Below are positions 42,942 through 51,534 of a stretch of DNA of 64,000 nt, piece after piece. Position numbers and translations under genes: made by a program. This DNA is from Streptomyces hygroscopicus subsp. hygroscopicus (GTDB taxonomy: Bacteria > Actinomycetota > Actinomycetes > Streptomycetales > Streptomycetaceae): contig NZ_BSSM01000019.1 in NCBI RefSeq assembly GCF_030269125.1, positions 1-64,000 of the forward strand. Reading direction: 5' to 3'. The notes under the pieces were generated by a model. The model was given only the letters and a program-made list of their open reading frames with translations. It was not told where the DNA came from and made no database searches. Within the stretch, counting starts at the first letter, position 1, and each line of letters begins with the position of its first letter.

Positions 42942-45743
42942 TCACCGGTGCGAGGTGTACTCCACGACCTGCTGGAAGGTCGGCCGGTTCTGCCAGCTGA
43001 TGTTGCCGTGCTTGATGCCGCCCAGCGTGCGCTGGACGATCGAGTCGGCGCACCACTGGTCACCGGCGGAGCAGAGACCGTCGCCCGGGTAGACCTGGGC
43101 GGCGGTCATCCCGGCGGCCTGCTTGAGGGTGCTGATCAGGGCGTCCCGGCAGGAGCCGAGGTCGCCGCCACCGCAGTACTTCTCGGCGAGGGGGCCCTGC
43201 ACGCTCTGCCCGAGCACCGTCCGGATGTCCTTGTCGACATAGCTCCACCAGCCGTACTGGAAGGAGCTTCCGGCGTGCGAGCCGGTCGGACCGTGTCCGG
43301 CGGACGGGGCCTCGTCGACGGACAGGTTGGCGGTGAGCGCGTCGTACAGGTCGCTGCCGAGACCGGGCTGGAACTCCGCCTTGACCAGCAGCGGCCACCA
43401 GGCGTCCAGGATGCGGATCGCGTCGGCGTCGGCGTAGGTCTTGGAACCGGCGGAGGTCTCGGTGCGCCGGGCGCCCGCGCTCACCCATGCCTGGAGCTTG
43501 CTCACCGCGGCGGCGGCCGTGGGGTCGGTCACCGGCGAGGAGCCGATCACCTGGAGCAGTTCGGGCAGCACGTCCTCGGCGCGCAGGTCGGTGACCGCGG
43601 CGGACGCCATGGCCTGCACCAGCTCGGCGCGGGTCACCCCGCCGGCCGCGACCAGCTTCTTCACCCTGTCGTTCAGCAGATTGCCGCGGTGCACGGAGCC
43701 GTCGCCCCAGGACGCGGTGGTGTAGTCCTTGGCCTGCTTGTTGTTCCAGGAGACGTAGTAGTCCTGGTCGACGGAGTTGGGATGGGCCGAAGGCGCGGTG
43801 TAGTCGGCCGTGTTGGTGTCCGGGTTCCAGTTCCGCCACTCGTACGCGGGCTGCGCCCACACCGGGAAGTCGGCGTCGACGCCGTCCGCGCGGACCGGGT
43901 TGTCACCGCTGTTGTAGTAGGCGGTGTGCTGGGAGTCGGCGTAGAACCAGTTGAAGGTGTAGTTGATGTGCTGCGCCGCGCTCTGGAAGTCCTGGGGGCC
44001 CTTGATGGCGCCGGGGTCGTTCAGCATCTGGAAGCCGATGATCGAGTCGACCTCGTGCAGGTAGGAGGAGCGCAGGCTGGTGTAGGCGACCTTCTTGCCG
44101 CCGACGGTCGCCCGGTACTCCACCGGCCCGTACTTGGTGCGCCACACCCGCATGGTGTACGACCCGGCGGCGGTCCCGTCGGCCAGCGTGGGCGACCAGG
44201 AGTTCTTCTGCTCGACCTTGTCCATGGCCGTGCAGGTGCCGTGGTACAGGTAGTGGTAGTCGTCCTGGCACAGCTCGACCGCGTAGGTGTCGATGATGTC
44301 CTGGCCGGACGTGGTCGCGCTCCAGGAGTAGTCCTGGCCGCGGCCGAGTTCGACGTACATGCTCAGGCCCGCGAAGGAGGCGCCGCGGGCGCTGATGCCG
44401 GGGCCCTGGATCTCCTGGAGCATGAGCAGCTGCGGGGCGAAGTAGCCGGTCTGCGGCCCGAAGACGGCGATCGGATGGCCGCTCGCGGTGTATTTGCCGC
44501 TCACCACGAGGGCGTTGGACATGCCGCGGCGCGCGGAGCCGAGGTCCGTCCTCGCGGCCGTGGTGGAGGCTTTCTCGGCGGCGGTGGTGGCCGCGCTGCC
44601 GGAGCGGTCGTAGACCAGCGGTTCCTGGGTCACCGAGCCGGCGTCGGGCAGGGCCCGGCCCTTGGCGTCGGCGGGCTTGGCGACGTACGGGAAGCTCTGG
44701 CCGTCGTGGACGGTGAGCACGGCCTCGGGGTCGTTGCGCTCGCGGAAGGACTCCCAGACCCTGGTGCCCTCCTCGACGCCGTACTTGTTCTGCGCGGCCA
44801 TCAGGGAGAGGGCGTTGTCGACCTCGCCGCCGCCGCCGGAGCCGAACAGCGAGCCGATGACCGAGGCCAGCGCCACCAGGTCGGTGATCTTGAAGTGGTC
44901 GATGGTGCCGGCGTTGGTGACGGCGTCCTTGTGCCCGGTCAGGTCGTACTCGCCGGGGAAGTAGCGGCCGCTGTCGGAGGCGTCGATGTAGGAGTTGATG
45001 CCGTCCAGGTAGGCGTCGGCGTCCGCGAGGGCCTGCTGGCCGCGGGCGCCGTTGCTCGCCACGGCGCGGTCGATCTGCGCCTGGAGGTCGGCCTCGGTGT
45101 AGGGCGCGTTGCGGTAGAACTCCTGCTCCAGGCCCTGGTTGGCGGCGGCGCCGCCGGCGAAGGAGGTCAGCTGGCCCCGGCCGACGTGCCGGAAGACGTC
45201 CATCAGCCAGAGCCGGTCCTCGGCCGCGGCGTACCCGGCGCCGAACTCGGTGCCGTAGCGGGTGGTGCCGGTGATGTGGGGCACACCGGTCTTCTTGTCG
45301 CGCACGATCGTCACGTCGCTGCGGCCGTCGGGCTTCTCGGTCGAGGCGACCTGGTCGGACGGGACGCCGAAGGAGGCGTCGTTGAAGAAGTTGTTGATGG
45401 TCGTGTCGCTGAGACCCTTGTAGCCCGTGGCCAGGTTGGCGTACGGGCCGAGTTGGTCCTCGGCGTGGGCGGGCTGGGTGCCGAAGGCCTGGTTGAGGAG
45501 GATCTGCGCGAGGGTGGCGTTGCCGTTCTCGCCGGGCGGCAGGATGTCCGAACACTGGCCGCCGCAGTAGTCGTTCGAGGCGGCGGCGGTGGCGGTCGGG
45601 CTCGCGGCGCTCGCCGCGGTCTGGGTGAGGGGTGAGACAAGTCCGGCTATCAGAACGCATACCGACGCGGTCTTCAGGAACCCGGGGAGTCGGCGGAACG
45701 TTCTCACTCTGTCGAGGGCGGTCCGTGGGGTTCGCCGTGGCAT
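42942..45743 (-). CDS. Secreted penicillin acylase-family Ntn hydrolase
   Basis: This 933-residue precursor has a signal peptide after a basic start (to about residue 49). The alpha chain follows, then the processing site RRGMSNALVVSG, where Ser409 becomes the N-terminal nucleophile of the beta chain. Later motifs include HEVDSIIGFQMLND. The family cleaves amide bonds of penicillins, cyclic lipopeptides or acyl-homoserine lactones; the substrate here is unknown. Cys pairs (YCGGQC; CGGGDLGSC) fit an exported protein. ATG 45743 follows AGGAG; an upstream ATG at 45809 lacks a site. Confidence 0.9.
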   Translation of the reverse strand: MPRRTPRTALDRVRTFRRLPGFLKTASVCVLIAGLVSPLTQTAASAASPTATAAASNDYCGGQCSDILPPGENGNATLAQILLNQAFGTQPAHAEDQLGPYANLATGYKGLSDTTINNFFNDASFGVPSDQVASTEKPDGRSDVTIVRDKKTGVPHITGTTRYGTEFGAGYAAAEDRLWLMDVFRHVGRGQLTSFAGGAAANQGLEQEFYRNAPYTEADLQAQIDRAVASNGARGQQALADADAYLDGINSYIDASDSGRYFPGEYDLTGHKDAVTNAGTIDHFKITDLVALASVIGSLFGSGGGGEVDNALSLMAAQNKYGVEEGTRVWESFRERNDPEAVLTVHDGQSFPYVAKPADAKGRALPDAGSVTQEPLVYDRSGSAATTAAEKASTTAARTDLGSARRGMSNALVVSGKYTASGHPIAVFGPQTGYFAPQLLMLQEIQGPGISARGASFAGLSMYVELGRGQDYSWSATTSGQDIIDTYAVELCQDDYHYLYHGTCTAMDKVEQKNSWSPTLADGTAAGSYTMRVWRTKYGPVEYRATVGGKKVAYTSLRSSYLHEVDSIIGFQMLNDPGAIKGPQDFQSAAQHINYTFNWFYADSQHTAYYNSGDNPVRADGVDADFPVWAQPAYEWRNWNPDTNTADYTAPSAHPNSVDQDYYVSWNNKQAKDYTTASWGDGSVHRGNLLNDRVKKLVAAGGVTRAELVQAMASAAVTDLRAEDVLPELLQVIGSSPVTDPTAAAAVSKLQAWVSAGARRTETSAGSKTYADADAIRILDAWWPLLVKAEFQPGLGSDLYDALTANLSVDEAPSAGHGPTGSHAGSSFQYGWWSYVDKDIRTVLGQSVQGPLAEKYCGGGDLGSCRDALISTLKQAAGMTAAQVYPGDGLCSAGDQWCADSIVQRTLGGIKHGNISWQNRPTFQQVVEYTSHR

Positions 45744-45963
45744 GGCAGCTCCTAGCGACTGGGGTGCGCGAACGTTACCGCCGGTATCCCCGAAGTTGAA
45801 GATGAACATGCGTCACGTTTTGAAGTCCGCAGGAAGGCCCAGGAGAACACCCGCGGGAAGAGACGGAGCCGAAGCGCCTGTCGCTACGTCTATCAGGCGA
45901 CGTCCGTACGACGACGCCGAAGTGACCGCGGGACAGGTGCAGGTGTGACGGAGGTGCAGGGCG

Positions 45964-46566
45964 ATGGCCGGTTTCCGGAGTCTGGCGAGACAGGTACGCG
46001 ATCCGGGCTGCGATCTGGCGCTGCGGCGCTACTCGCTGCGCAAGTGCCTTGAGAAGTTCGCCCCTTATGGGCATCGGGCGACATGGGACCATCTGTGCGC
46101 ACGGGCCGGGTTCGGCCCCGAGGACCGCTCTCCCGACCCGGCGCGGCTCGTGGCCGCACTGGAGGAGCTGGAGGAGGCCCGCTCCGTCTGGCTCCGCTAC
46201 GAGAACGAGTTCACCGAGCGCCGTCGTCGCGAGAAGCACGACGGGCTGCGCCGGCCGGGCAGCGTGGACGACTGGCACCGGATGACCTGGGGCGGTTTCG
46301 GGGTCGCCTGGTGCGACGACCCGCGGGTGCACCCCTCCGCCCCGCTGGCCGAGGTGCTGCGCCGGCTGATCGCCGCGCTGGAGCGGGAGCCGGGCGCGTG
46401 CTGCCCGGTGTGCGGGGCGGACCGGCTGGTCTGGAAGTACGGCCTTGACCACGAGCCGTCCTCCGGACCGGTCTGCACCGACTGCGGGATACTCGTCCCG
46501 CGCCCGGTGCTCTCCCCGCAGGCGCTGGCGGGCGCCGGGCGGGGGCGGCTGCTGATGCCGGCCTGA
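45964..46566 (+). CDS. Hypothetical zinc-ribbon protein
   Basis: The 200-residue soluble protein has C147-x2-C150 (CPVCG) and C171-x2-C174 (CTDCG) forming a probable zinc ribbon. The N-terminal part is helical and basic (SLARQVRDPGCDLALRRYSL). GGAGG lies upstream of the ATG. I do not recognise a characterised family. It stands alone between the penicillin acylase (divergent) and two gene remnants. Confidence 0.68.
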   Translation: MAGFRSLARQVRDPGCDLALRRYSLRKCLEKFAPYGHRATWDHLCARAGFGPEDRSPDPARLVAALEELEEARSVWLRYENEFTERRRREKHDGLRRPGSVDDWHRMTWGGFGVAWCDDPRVHPSAPLAEVLRRLIAALEREPGACCPVCGADRLVWKYGLDHEPSSGPVCTDCGILVPRPVLSPQALAGAGRGRLLMPA

Positions 46567-46670
46567 CCGAGCCGGCCGCAGCGGGGGGAAGCGCCAGGGG
46601 GCCGCGCCGGGGATGCCGCGCCCCCCCACGCGCCGCCGGCGTCACCGGCGACGCCTGGCACCATCGGGAC

Positions 46671-47060
46671 ATGGTGCGGGCATGTCTCAACGGAGGCCGT
46701 ACGGCGGGGCACGGACCGGCCGTTCCCAGGTCACCGCGGGACCTGGGGCGTTCCACCGCGGAGACCGTCGCGGCCGGGACCAGGGAGATCCATGTCCACC
46801 CCAAGTGCCCGTGCGGCCGCGACAGTCTCTCGCCACGCGTCCTCGGACCGACCCTGGAAGCGCTCCGTGCCGAGGTCCCGGTCCCGATCGGCGTGACCAC
46901 CGGCGCCTGGGCCGACCCCGCCGCCCGCCTCGCCCACGTCCGCTCCTGGTCCCTCCCGCCCGGCTTCGCCTCGGTCGACTGGCATGAACCGGGCGCGGCG
47001 GAACCGGCCGCCCCGCTGCGGGAACGCGGTGTCCGCGTGGAGGCGGGCATTCGGTCTTGA
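46671..47060 (+). pseudogene. Truncated BKACE/DUF849-family gene
   Basis: 129 residues match the N-terminal half of the beta-keto acid cleavage enzyme family: MVRACLNGGRT, EIHVHPKCPCGRDSL (metal His pair), PIGVTTGAWADPAARLA and VEAGI. The frame stops at 47060 where normal members continue with the second half of the barrel. In other frames I see no continuation before the next gene at 47115. The change at HPKC, where many members have HPR plus an acid, is also odd. CACCAT 6 bases before the ATG suggests a leaderless start survives. It is probably a non-functional remnant. Confidence 0.68.
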
Positions 47061-47114
47061 CCTCCGGGACAGCGGCGGGGGTCGGAGTCGTCACCGATAC
47101 GAAGGGGGACCTTC

Positions 47115-47594
47115 ATGTCCACGCTGCGGGTGACCGCCGAGGTGCTGACCGTCCATGAGCACCCGAACGCCGACGCGCTGGGGTTGGCGCAGGTGGGGCT
47201 GTACCGGGCCGTGGTGGCCAGGGGCGCCTTCCGGAGCGGGGAGGTGGCGGTCCGCATCCCCGAACAGGCGGTGCTCCCGGACGAGTTGACCGAGGAGCTG
47301 GGGCTGACCGGGCGGCTCGCCGGGGCCGCGGCCAACCGGGTCGGGGCGGTACGGCTGCGGGGCGAGCTGTCGCAGGGCATCGTGTGCCGGCCGAAGGCGC
47401 TGGACGGCGTCGGAGAGGTGCTGTCCCTCGCGAGCGGCCGGGAGACCGTGTCCGGCCGCGGACTGCACCTGCGCGAGGGCGCGGTGATACGCCCGGCCAC
47501 CGAGCGCTACAGCCCGGTGACCGGCGGCCGGGCGATCGCGAAGGCGGTGAGCCCGGCGTGTCTGACGCGCAAGGGCGGGACGGAGTACGAGTGA
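47115..47594 (+). pseudogene. RNA ligase (DRB0094-like) gene with catalytic core deleted
   Basis: The 159 residues fuse two ends of a longer protein. Residues 1-100 (LRVTAEVLTVHEHPNADALG, AVRIPEQAVLPDEL, LRGELSQGIVCRPKAL) are the N-terminal OB-like domain of Deinococcus DRB0094-type RNA ligases. Residues 115-159 (LREGAVIRPATERYSPV, KAVSPACLTRKGGTEYE) are the C-terminal end of the same family. The nucleotidyltransferase core with the KxDG-type lysine, normally some 190 residues, is missing in frame. A start with GAAGGGGGAC and an intact stop remain, so a short protein could be made. Confidence 0.65.
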
Positions 47595-47613
47595 CCGGGG
47601 CGGCACGACACGT

Positions 47614-48072
47614 CTACCGCCCCTCCGCCATCAGTCGCGACCCCGCCTGCCGCTCCCCGAACACGTCGTCCGGGTTGGACAGCACACACGTGTCCAGGGA
47701 CAGGCACCCGCACCCGATGCAGTCGGTCAGGTGGTCGCGCAGACGGTTGAGCTGGGTGATCCGTTCGTCCAGCTCCGACCGCCACGCCTCCGACAACCGT
47801 GCCCAGTCCTCCCGCGTGGGCGTCCGCTCCTCCGGCAGCTCGGCCAGCGCGGAGCGGATCGTGGCGAGGGGGATGCCCACCCGCTGCGCCGCGCGGATGA
47901 ACGCCACCCGGCGCAGCGTGTCACGGCTGAACCTGCGCTGGTTGCCGGCGGTGCGGCGACTGGAGATCAGCCCCTTGGCCTCGTAGAAGTGCAGCGCGGA
48001 CACGGCGGCACCGCTGCGCGCGGACAGTTGGCCGACGGTCAGCTCATGGATCTTCTCGGGAATCTGCGGCAC
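47614..48072 (-). CDS. soxR: Redox-sensing MerR-family regulator SoxR
   Basis: The 152-residue protein has a MerR helix-turn-helix (about 11-50: LTVGQLSARSGAAVSALHFY), a dimerisation helix, and the [2Fe-2S] cluster motif C118-x2-C121-x-C123-x5-C129, which is the SoxR pattern. In Streptomyces, SoxR responds to redox-active metabolites such as actinorhodin. GTG 48072 has TAGGCT (48085-48080) 7 bases upstream, suggesting a leaderless mRNA. A dyad GTCAA-TCCG-TTGAC (48086-48099) lies in the divergent gap. Confidence 0.93.
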   Translation of the reverse strand: MPQIPEKIHELTVGQLSARSGAAVSALHFYEAKGLISSRRTAGNQRRFSRDTLRRVAFIRAAQRVGIPLATIRSALAELPEERTPTREDWARLSEAWRSELDERITQLNRLRDHLTDCIGCGCLSLDTCVLSNPDDVFGERQAGSRLMAEGR

Positions 48073-48094
48073 CCCTCAGAGCCTAGTCAATCCG

Positions 48095-48138
48095 TTGACA
48101 TCGCCCTCGTACCGGACCATGCTAAGCAGTTGCTTAGC
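48095..48138 (+). promoter_or_regulatory. MaoC promoter with overlapping TetR-type operator
   Basis: TTGACA (48095-48100) is a consensus -35. CATGCT (48118-48123) follows after 17 bases as a -10. The palindrome GCTAAGCAGTTGCTTAGC (48121-48138), 8-base perfect arms around GT, covers the -10 and start region. A related site GGTGAGCGACCGCTTAGC lies at 49314-49331 in front of the TetR gene 48643-49266. Confidence 0.65.
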
Positions 48139-48161
48139 AATGCGATCGAGAGGCCGGGAAC

Positions 48162-48623
48162 ATGGCAGAACCGAGGATCTTCACCTCCCCCGCCGAGCTG
48201 AAGGCGGCCGAGGGCGAGCAGCTGGGGTACACCGACTGGCTGGAGGTCGACCAGAAGCGGATCGACCTGTTCGCCGAGGCCACCGGCGACCACCAGTGGA
48301 TCCACGTGGACCCGGAGAAGGCCGCCTCGGGGCCCTTCGGGACCACCATCGCGCACGGCTACCTCACCCTCTCGCTGCTGCCGCTCTTCGGCCCGCAGCT
48401 GATGCGCGTCGAGGGCGTGAAGATGGGCGTCAACTACGGCACGAACAAGGTCCGTTTCCCCTCCCCCGTCCCCGTCGGCTCCCGGCTGCGCGCCACCGCG
48501 AGGATCACCGGGGTCGAGGACGTCACGGGCGGCGTCCAGGTCACCGTCGCCTTCACCGTGGAGCGCGAGGGCGGCGACAAGCCGGCGTGCGTGGCGGAGT
48601 CGGTGTCCCGCTACTACCTGTAG
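48162..48623 (+). CDS. MaoC-like enoyl-CoA hydratase
   Basis: The 153-residue hot-dog fold protein has the hydratase 2 Asp/His motif in FAEATGDHQWIHVDPEKA, GTTIAHGYLTLSLLP and a C-terminal VTVAFTVERE strand. It hydrates trans-2-enoyl-CoA with R stereochemistry, in fatty-acid oxidation or polyketide precursor supply. ATG 48162 is preceded by GAGAGGCCGGGAAC, a modest site. A TetR-type palindrome covers its promoter, and the convergent tetR gene ends 19 bases away. Confidence 0.9.
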   Translation: MAEPRIFTSPAELKAAEGEQLGYTDWLEVDQKRIDLFAEATGDHQWIHVDPEKAASGPFGTTIAHGYLTLSLLPLFGPQLMRVEGVKMGVNYGTNKVRFPSPVPVGSRLRATARITGVEDVTGGVQVTVAFTVEREGGDKPACVAESVSRYYL

Positions 48624-48642
48624 GCGGCGCGCGCGGCCGGGG

Positions 48643-49266
48643 CTACTTCGCCCCGACCATCCGCAGCACCAGCTCGGCGTACAGGTCGCCGACCGCCTCG
48701 GGCGTACGTGGCCCGTCGATGTTGAACCAGCGGGCCACGTCGATGCACAGCGACAGGACGGCGAGCGTCGTGCCCTGCACGTCGAGCACGTCGAACTCGC
48801 CCGCGGCCACGCCGTCCTCGATGATCCCGCGCACCTCGGCGTCGACCTGCCGGCGCAGCCCGAGGATCTCCGCGCGCGCCTCGGGGCCGAGGGCGTCCAG
48901 CTCGTACTGCACGACGCGCGCGGTGGTCCGCCGCCCGGCGTGCCAGCGGACGAAGGAGCTGACCGCGTCGGCGAGCCGCGCCTTCGCGGTGCCCTCGCGG
49001 CGGGCCGCCGTACGCAGGATGTCGAGCGCCTTGTCGTGGCCGATGCGGCTGATCCGGTGGAGCAGCTCTTCCTTGGTCTTGTAGTGGATGTAGAGCGCGG
49101 CGGGGCTCATCCCGGCGCGACCCGCGATGTCCCGGGTCGTCGTCGCGTGGTAGCCGCGCTCGGCGAAGGCCTCCACGGCGGCGACCAGCAGGCGCCGGGC
49201 CGCGTCAGGGGTGACCTCTTCCCACGGCTCCGCCTCGCCGCCGGTCGTCTCCTCCGCCGTACTCAT
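48643..49266 (-). CDS. TetR-family regulator, probable controller of the MaoC gene
   Basis: The 207-residue protein has a TetR helix-turn-helix at about 25-70 (LLVAAVEAFAERGYHATTT, AGMSPAALYIHYKTKEELL) and a helical ligand domain with a DARWFN-like DVARWFNIDG. The matching palindromes in its own upstream region (49314-49331) and over the MaoC promoter (48121-48138) suggest that it regulates both, possibly in response to an acyl-CoA. Confidence 0.87.
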   Translation of the reverse strand: MSTAEETTGGEAEPWEEVTPDAARRLLVAAVEAFAERGYHATTTRDIAGRAGMSPAALYIHYKTKEELLHRISRIGHDKALDILRTAARREGTAKARLADAVSSFVRWHAGRRTTARVVQYELDALGPEARAEILGLRRQVDAEVRGIIEDGVAAGEFDVLDVQGTTLAVLSLCIDVARWFNIDGPRTPEAVGDLYAELVLRMVGAK

Positions 49267-49616
49267 CGCTCTCTAGCCCCTCTCGGTGACAGGAGCACCA
49301 CCATACCGCCGACGGTGAGCGACCGCTTAGCGCAGCAGCCCGAAGGCCCTCCGGTAGGCCGGGGCCGCTCGGCGAACGGGTCGTGCTCCGCGAGGAGCCT
49401 GTCCGGACGGGCCGGATCGACCCGGCCGACGATCCGCCCGGCCCTCCCGGCGGTCGGGGGATCGCCCCGGCGACCGCGAGGGACGCGGCGGACCGGCCGC
49501 GGAAAGCGGCCGTGCCCCGCCGCCCGACCGGCGTGTCGCTCGCGGGAGGAGCATCGGCGGACGTGGCCCCCGCCCCGTCCGCCCGCCCAGGCGGTACTCG
49601 GGGACCCCGGAAGCGC
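49267..49616. other. Intergenic region upstream of tetR and downstream of ACAD
   Basis: A 350-base gene-free gap. It contains the operator-like GGTGAGCGACCGCTTAGC (49314-49331). A hairpin CGGCCGC / GCGGCCG (49494-49500 and 49506-49512) might end the leftward ACAD transcript. I see no protein with a family match; the Arg/Pro/Gly-rich open frames look like GC-driven artefacts. Confidence 0.5.
49314..49331. promoter_or_regulatory. Operator-like site upstream of tetR (48643-49266)
   Basis: GGTGAGCG-AC-CGCTTAGC is an imperfect dyad (6 of 8 arm bases pair). Its right half equals the CTTAGC half of the MaoC operator. It lies about 50 bases before the tetR start, suiting autoregulation. Confidence 0.5.
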
Positions 49617-50771
49617 TCAGAACGCCGAAACCCCGGTCAGCGCGCGTCCGATGACCAGCTTCTGGATCTGGCTGGTGCCCTCGTAGAGGGTCATCACCCG
49701 TGCGTCGCGCAGCAGTTTGCCGACCGGGTACTCGTCGATGTAGCCGTAACCGCCGAAGACCTGGAGCGCGTTGTTGGCGGCGCGGACGGCGGCCTCGGAG
49801 GCGAACAGCTTGGCCTTGGAGGACTCGACGGCGAACGGCTCGCCGCGGTCGATCAGATCGGCGACCCGCCAGGTGAGCAGCCGGGCCGCGTCCACGTCGA
49901 CGGCGATGTCGCTGATCAGCTCCTGCACCAGCTGGTGCCCGGCGATCGGCTTGCCGAACTGCTCGCGTTCCCCCGCGTACGCGAGCGCCGCGTCCAGCGC
50001 GGCGCGGGCTATGCCGACGCAGCCCGCGGCGACCGACATCCGGCCCTTGGCGAGCGCGGACATGGCGACCGAGAAGCCCTTGCCCTCCTCGCCCAGCATC
50101 GCCGAGGCGGGCACCCGCACGTCCTGGAGGACGAGTTCGGCGGTGGCCTGGCCGCGCAGGCCGAGCTTGCCGTGGATCGGGCGACGGCTCAGGCCGGGCG
50201 TGTCCGTGGGCACGAGGAAGGCGCTCACGCCCCTGTGGCCGGGGGCGTCGGTGGAGCGGGCGAAGAGCAGGACGACATCCGCCCAGGTGCCGTTGGTGAT
50301 GAACATCTTGGCACCGTTGACGACGTACTCGTCCCCGTCGCGCACCGCACGGGTGGTGAGGTTGCCCGCGTCGGAGCCGGTGCCGGGCTCGGTGAGGCCG
50401 AAGCAGCCCACGTACTCGCCCGCGGTCAGCCCCGGCAGCCAGCGCCGCTTCTGCTCCTCGTCGCCCCAGGCGGCGATCGTCTTGGCCACGAGGCCGAGGG
50501 AGACGGACACGATGCCGCGCACGGAGGAGTCACCGCGCCCGAGTTCCTCGGTGACCAGGCAGTACGAGAGGTGGTCACCGCCGGAGCCGCCGTACTCCTC
50601 CGGGATCGTCAGCCCCAGGAAGCCGACCTCGCCGAGTTTCTTCACGATGCCCCGGTCGACCTCCTCGGCCCGGTCCCAGGCGACCACGTGCGGGGCGATC
50701 TCGCGTGTCACGAAGTCCCGCGCGAGCCGCCGTACGGCGGCCTGCTCCTCGCTGAGCCCCAGGTTCACCAC
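49617..50771 (-). CDS. Acyl-CoA dehydrogenase
   Basis: This 384-residue flavoenzyme has ACAD signature 1 region CFGLTEPGTGSDAGNL, VNGAKMFITNG, the GFSVAMSALAKGRMSVAA stretch, and C-terminal QVFGGYGYIDEYPVGKLLRDARVMTLYEGTSQIQ with the catalytic Glu (YEGT). It forms 2-enoyl-CoA from an acyl-CoA. GTG 50771 follows GAGGTGAT. The promoter is shared with the divergent tetR through a palindromic operator at 50791-50809. Confidence 0.92.
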   Translation of the reverse strand: MVNLGLSEEQAAVRRLARDFVTREIAPHVVAWDRAEEVDRGIVKKLGEVGFLGLTIPEEYGGSGGDHLSYCLVTEELGRGDSSVRGIVSVSLGLVAKTIAAWGDEEQKRRWLPGLTAGEYVGCFGLTEPGTGSDAGNLTTRAVRDGDEYVVNGAKMFITNGTWADVVLLFARSTDAPGHRGVSAFLVPTDTPGLSRRPIHGKLGLRGQATAELVLQDVRVPASAMLGEEGKGFSVAMSALAKGRMSVAAGCVGIARAALDAALAYAGEREQFGKPIAGHQLVQELISDIAVDVDAARLLTWRVADLIDRGEPFAVESSKAKLFASEAAVRAANNALQVFGGYGYIDEYPVGKLLRDARVMTLYEGTSQIQKLVIGRALTGVSAF

Positions 50772-50790
50772 GAGATCACCTCATACATTT

Positions 50791-50809
50791 AAATTAGCAC
50801 TGCTAGTTT
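50791..50809. promoter_or_regulatory. TetR operator between acyl-CoA dehydrogenase and tetR
   Basis: AAATTAGCACTGCTAGTTT is a dyad with one mismatched pair around a 3-base centre, in a strongly AT-rich island. Its reverse complement AAACTAGCAGTGCTAATTT closely matches AAACTAGCGGCGATAGTTT in front of the aldehyde dehydrogenase (54869-54887). It overlaps the region just before the tetR -10 TACTAT (50823-50828). Confidence 0.65.
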
Positions 50810-50835
50810 ACAGTCGCAGCCCTACTATGTGCGCC

Positions 50836-51477
50836 ATGGCCCGACCGCGCAAGCCCCTGCTCAGCACCGACCGGATCGTCCGGACGGCCCGCGAACTCGT
50901 GGACCGGGAGGGCCTGGCGGCCGTCTCCACCCGCCGGCTCGCCGCGGAGCTGGGGGTGAGCGGGCCCTCGCTGTACAACCACTTCCGCACGAAGGACGAG
51001 ATCCTGGAGGCGGTCGCGGACTCGGTGAGCGCGCTGGTGGACCTGTCGATGTTCGAGGACGGCCGCGCGTGGCGGACCGCGCTGCACGACTGGGCCGTCT
51101 CCTACCGGGCCGCCCTGCGCGCCCACCCCAACATCGTGCCCGTGCTGGCGCGGGGCCCCGGGCGGCGGCCGGCCGCGCTGCGGGTGGCGGACGCGGCGTA
51201 CGGCGCGATGGTCGACGCCGGGTGGCCGCCGGCGCAGGCCACGTCCATCGGGGCGCTGATGCGGTACTTCATCATGGGCTCCGCGCTCGGCTCGTTCGCC
51301 GGGGGGTTCGTGGACGACGCGAGCGCGTACGACCCCGCCGACTACCCCCATCTGGGACAGGCCCACCTGCTCGCCGAACAGCAGGAGAAGATCGACGAGC
51401 GGGCGTTCGAGACGGGGCTCTCGGCGCTGCTGGACGGGCTGGCGCAGCAGTACGAGCGGGTACGGCAGGGCGCTTAG
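50836..51477 (+). CDS. TetR-family regulator of ACAD and aldehyde dehydrogenase genes
   Basis: The 213-residue protein has a TetR helix-turn-helix (about 10-55: RIVRTARELVDREGLAAVST, LGVSGPSLYNHFRTKDEIL) and a TetR_C-type ligand domain. TACTAT at 50823-50828 lies 7 bases before the ATG, so the mRNA is probably leaderless; an ATG at 50827 would overlap this hexamer. Operators at 50791-50809 and 54869-54887 suggest control of the divergent ACAD, itself, and the aldehyde/alcohol dehydrogenase operon. Confidence 0.87.
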   Translation: MARPRKPLLSTDRIVRTARELVDREGLAAVSTRRLAAELGVSGPSLYNHFRTKDEILEAVADSVSALVDLSMFEDGRAWRTALHDWAVSYRAALRAHPNIVPVLARGPGRRPAALRVADAAYGAMVDAGWPPAQATSIGALMRYFIMGSALGSFAGGFVDDASAYDPADYPHLGQAHLLAEQQEKIDERAFETGLSALLDGLAQQYERVRQGA

Positions 51478-51534
51478 ACCCCTGTTCCCACACTTCGGTA
51501 CCGGCCGAAGCGTTCCCGGCGCATCCTGGGAGGC

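Noticed and set aside
42948..45635. 895-codon open frame opposite the penicillin acylase
   Set aside because: Val/Gly/Ala-rich antisense product with no family match; the acylase on the other strand has a signal peptide, processing site and catalytic Ser.
46580..46650. GC-rich stem after the zinc-ribbon gene as terminator
   Set aside because: The pairing of the G-run and C-run is interrupted, so I could not define a convincing stem.
48086..48099. GTCAA-TCCG-TTGAC as a SoxR box
   Set aside because: The half-site spacing differs from the SoxR consensus that I recall, and it overlaps a TTGACA -35; noted only as a dyad.
49327..49554. 75-codon leftward frame in the tetR-ACAD gap
   Set aside because: Arg/Pro/Gly-rich composition with no match or ribosome site; it looks like random high-GC openness.
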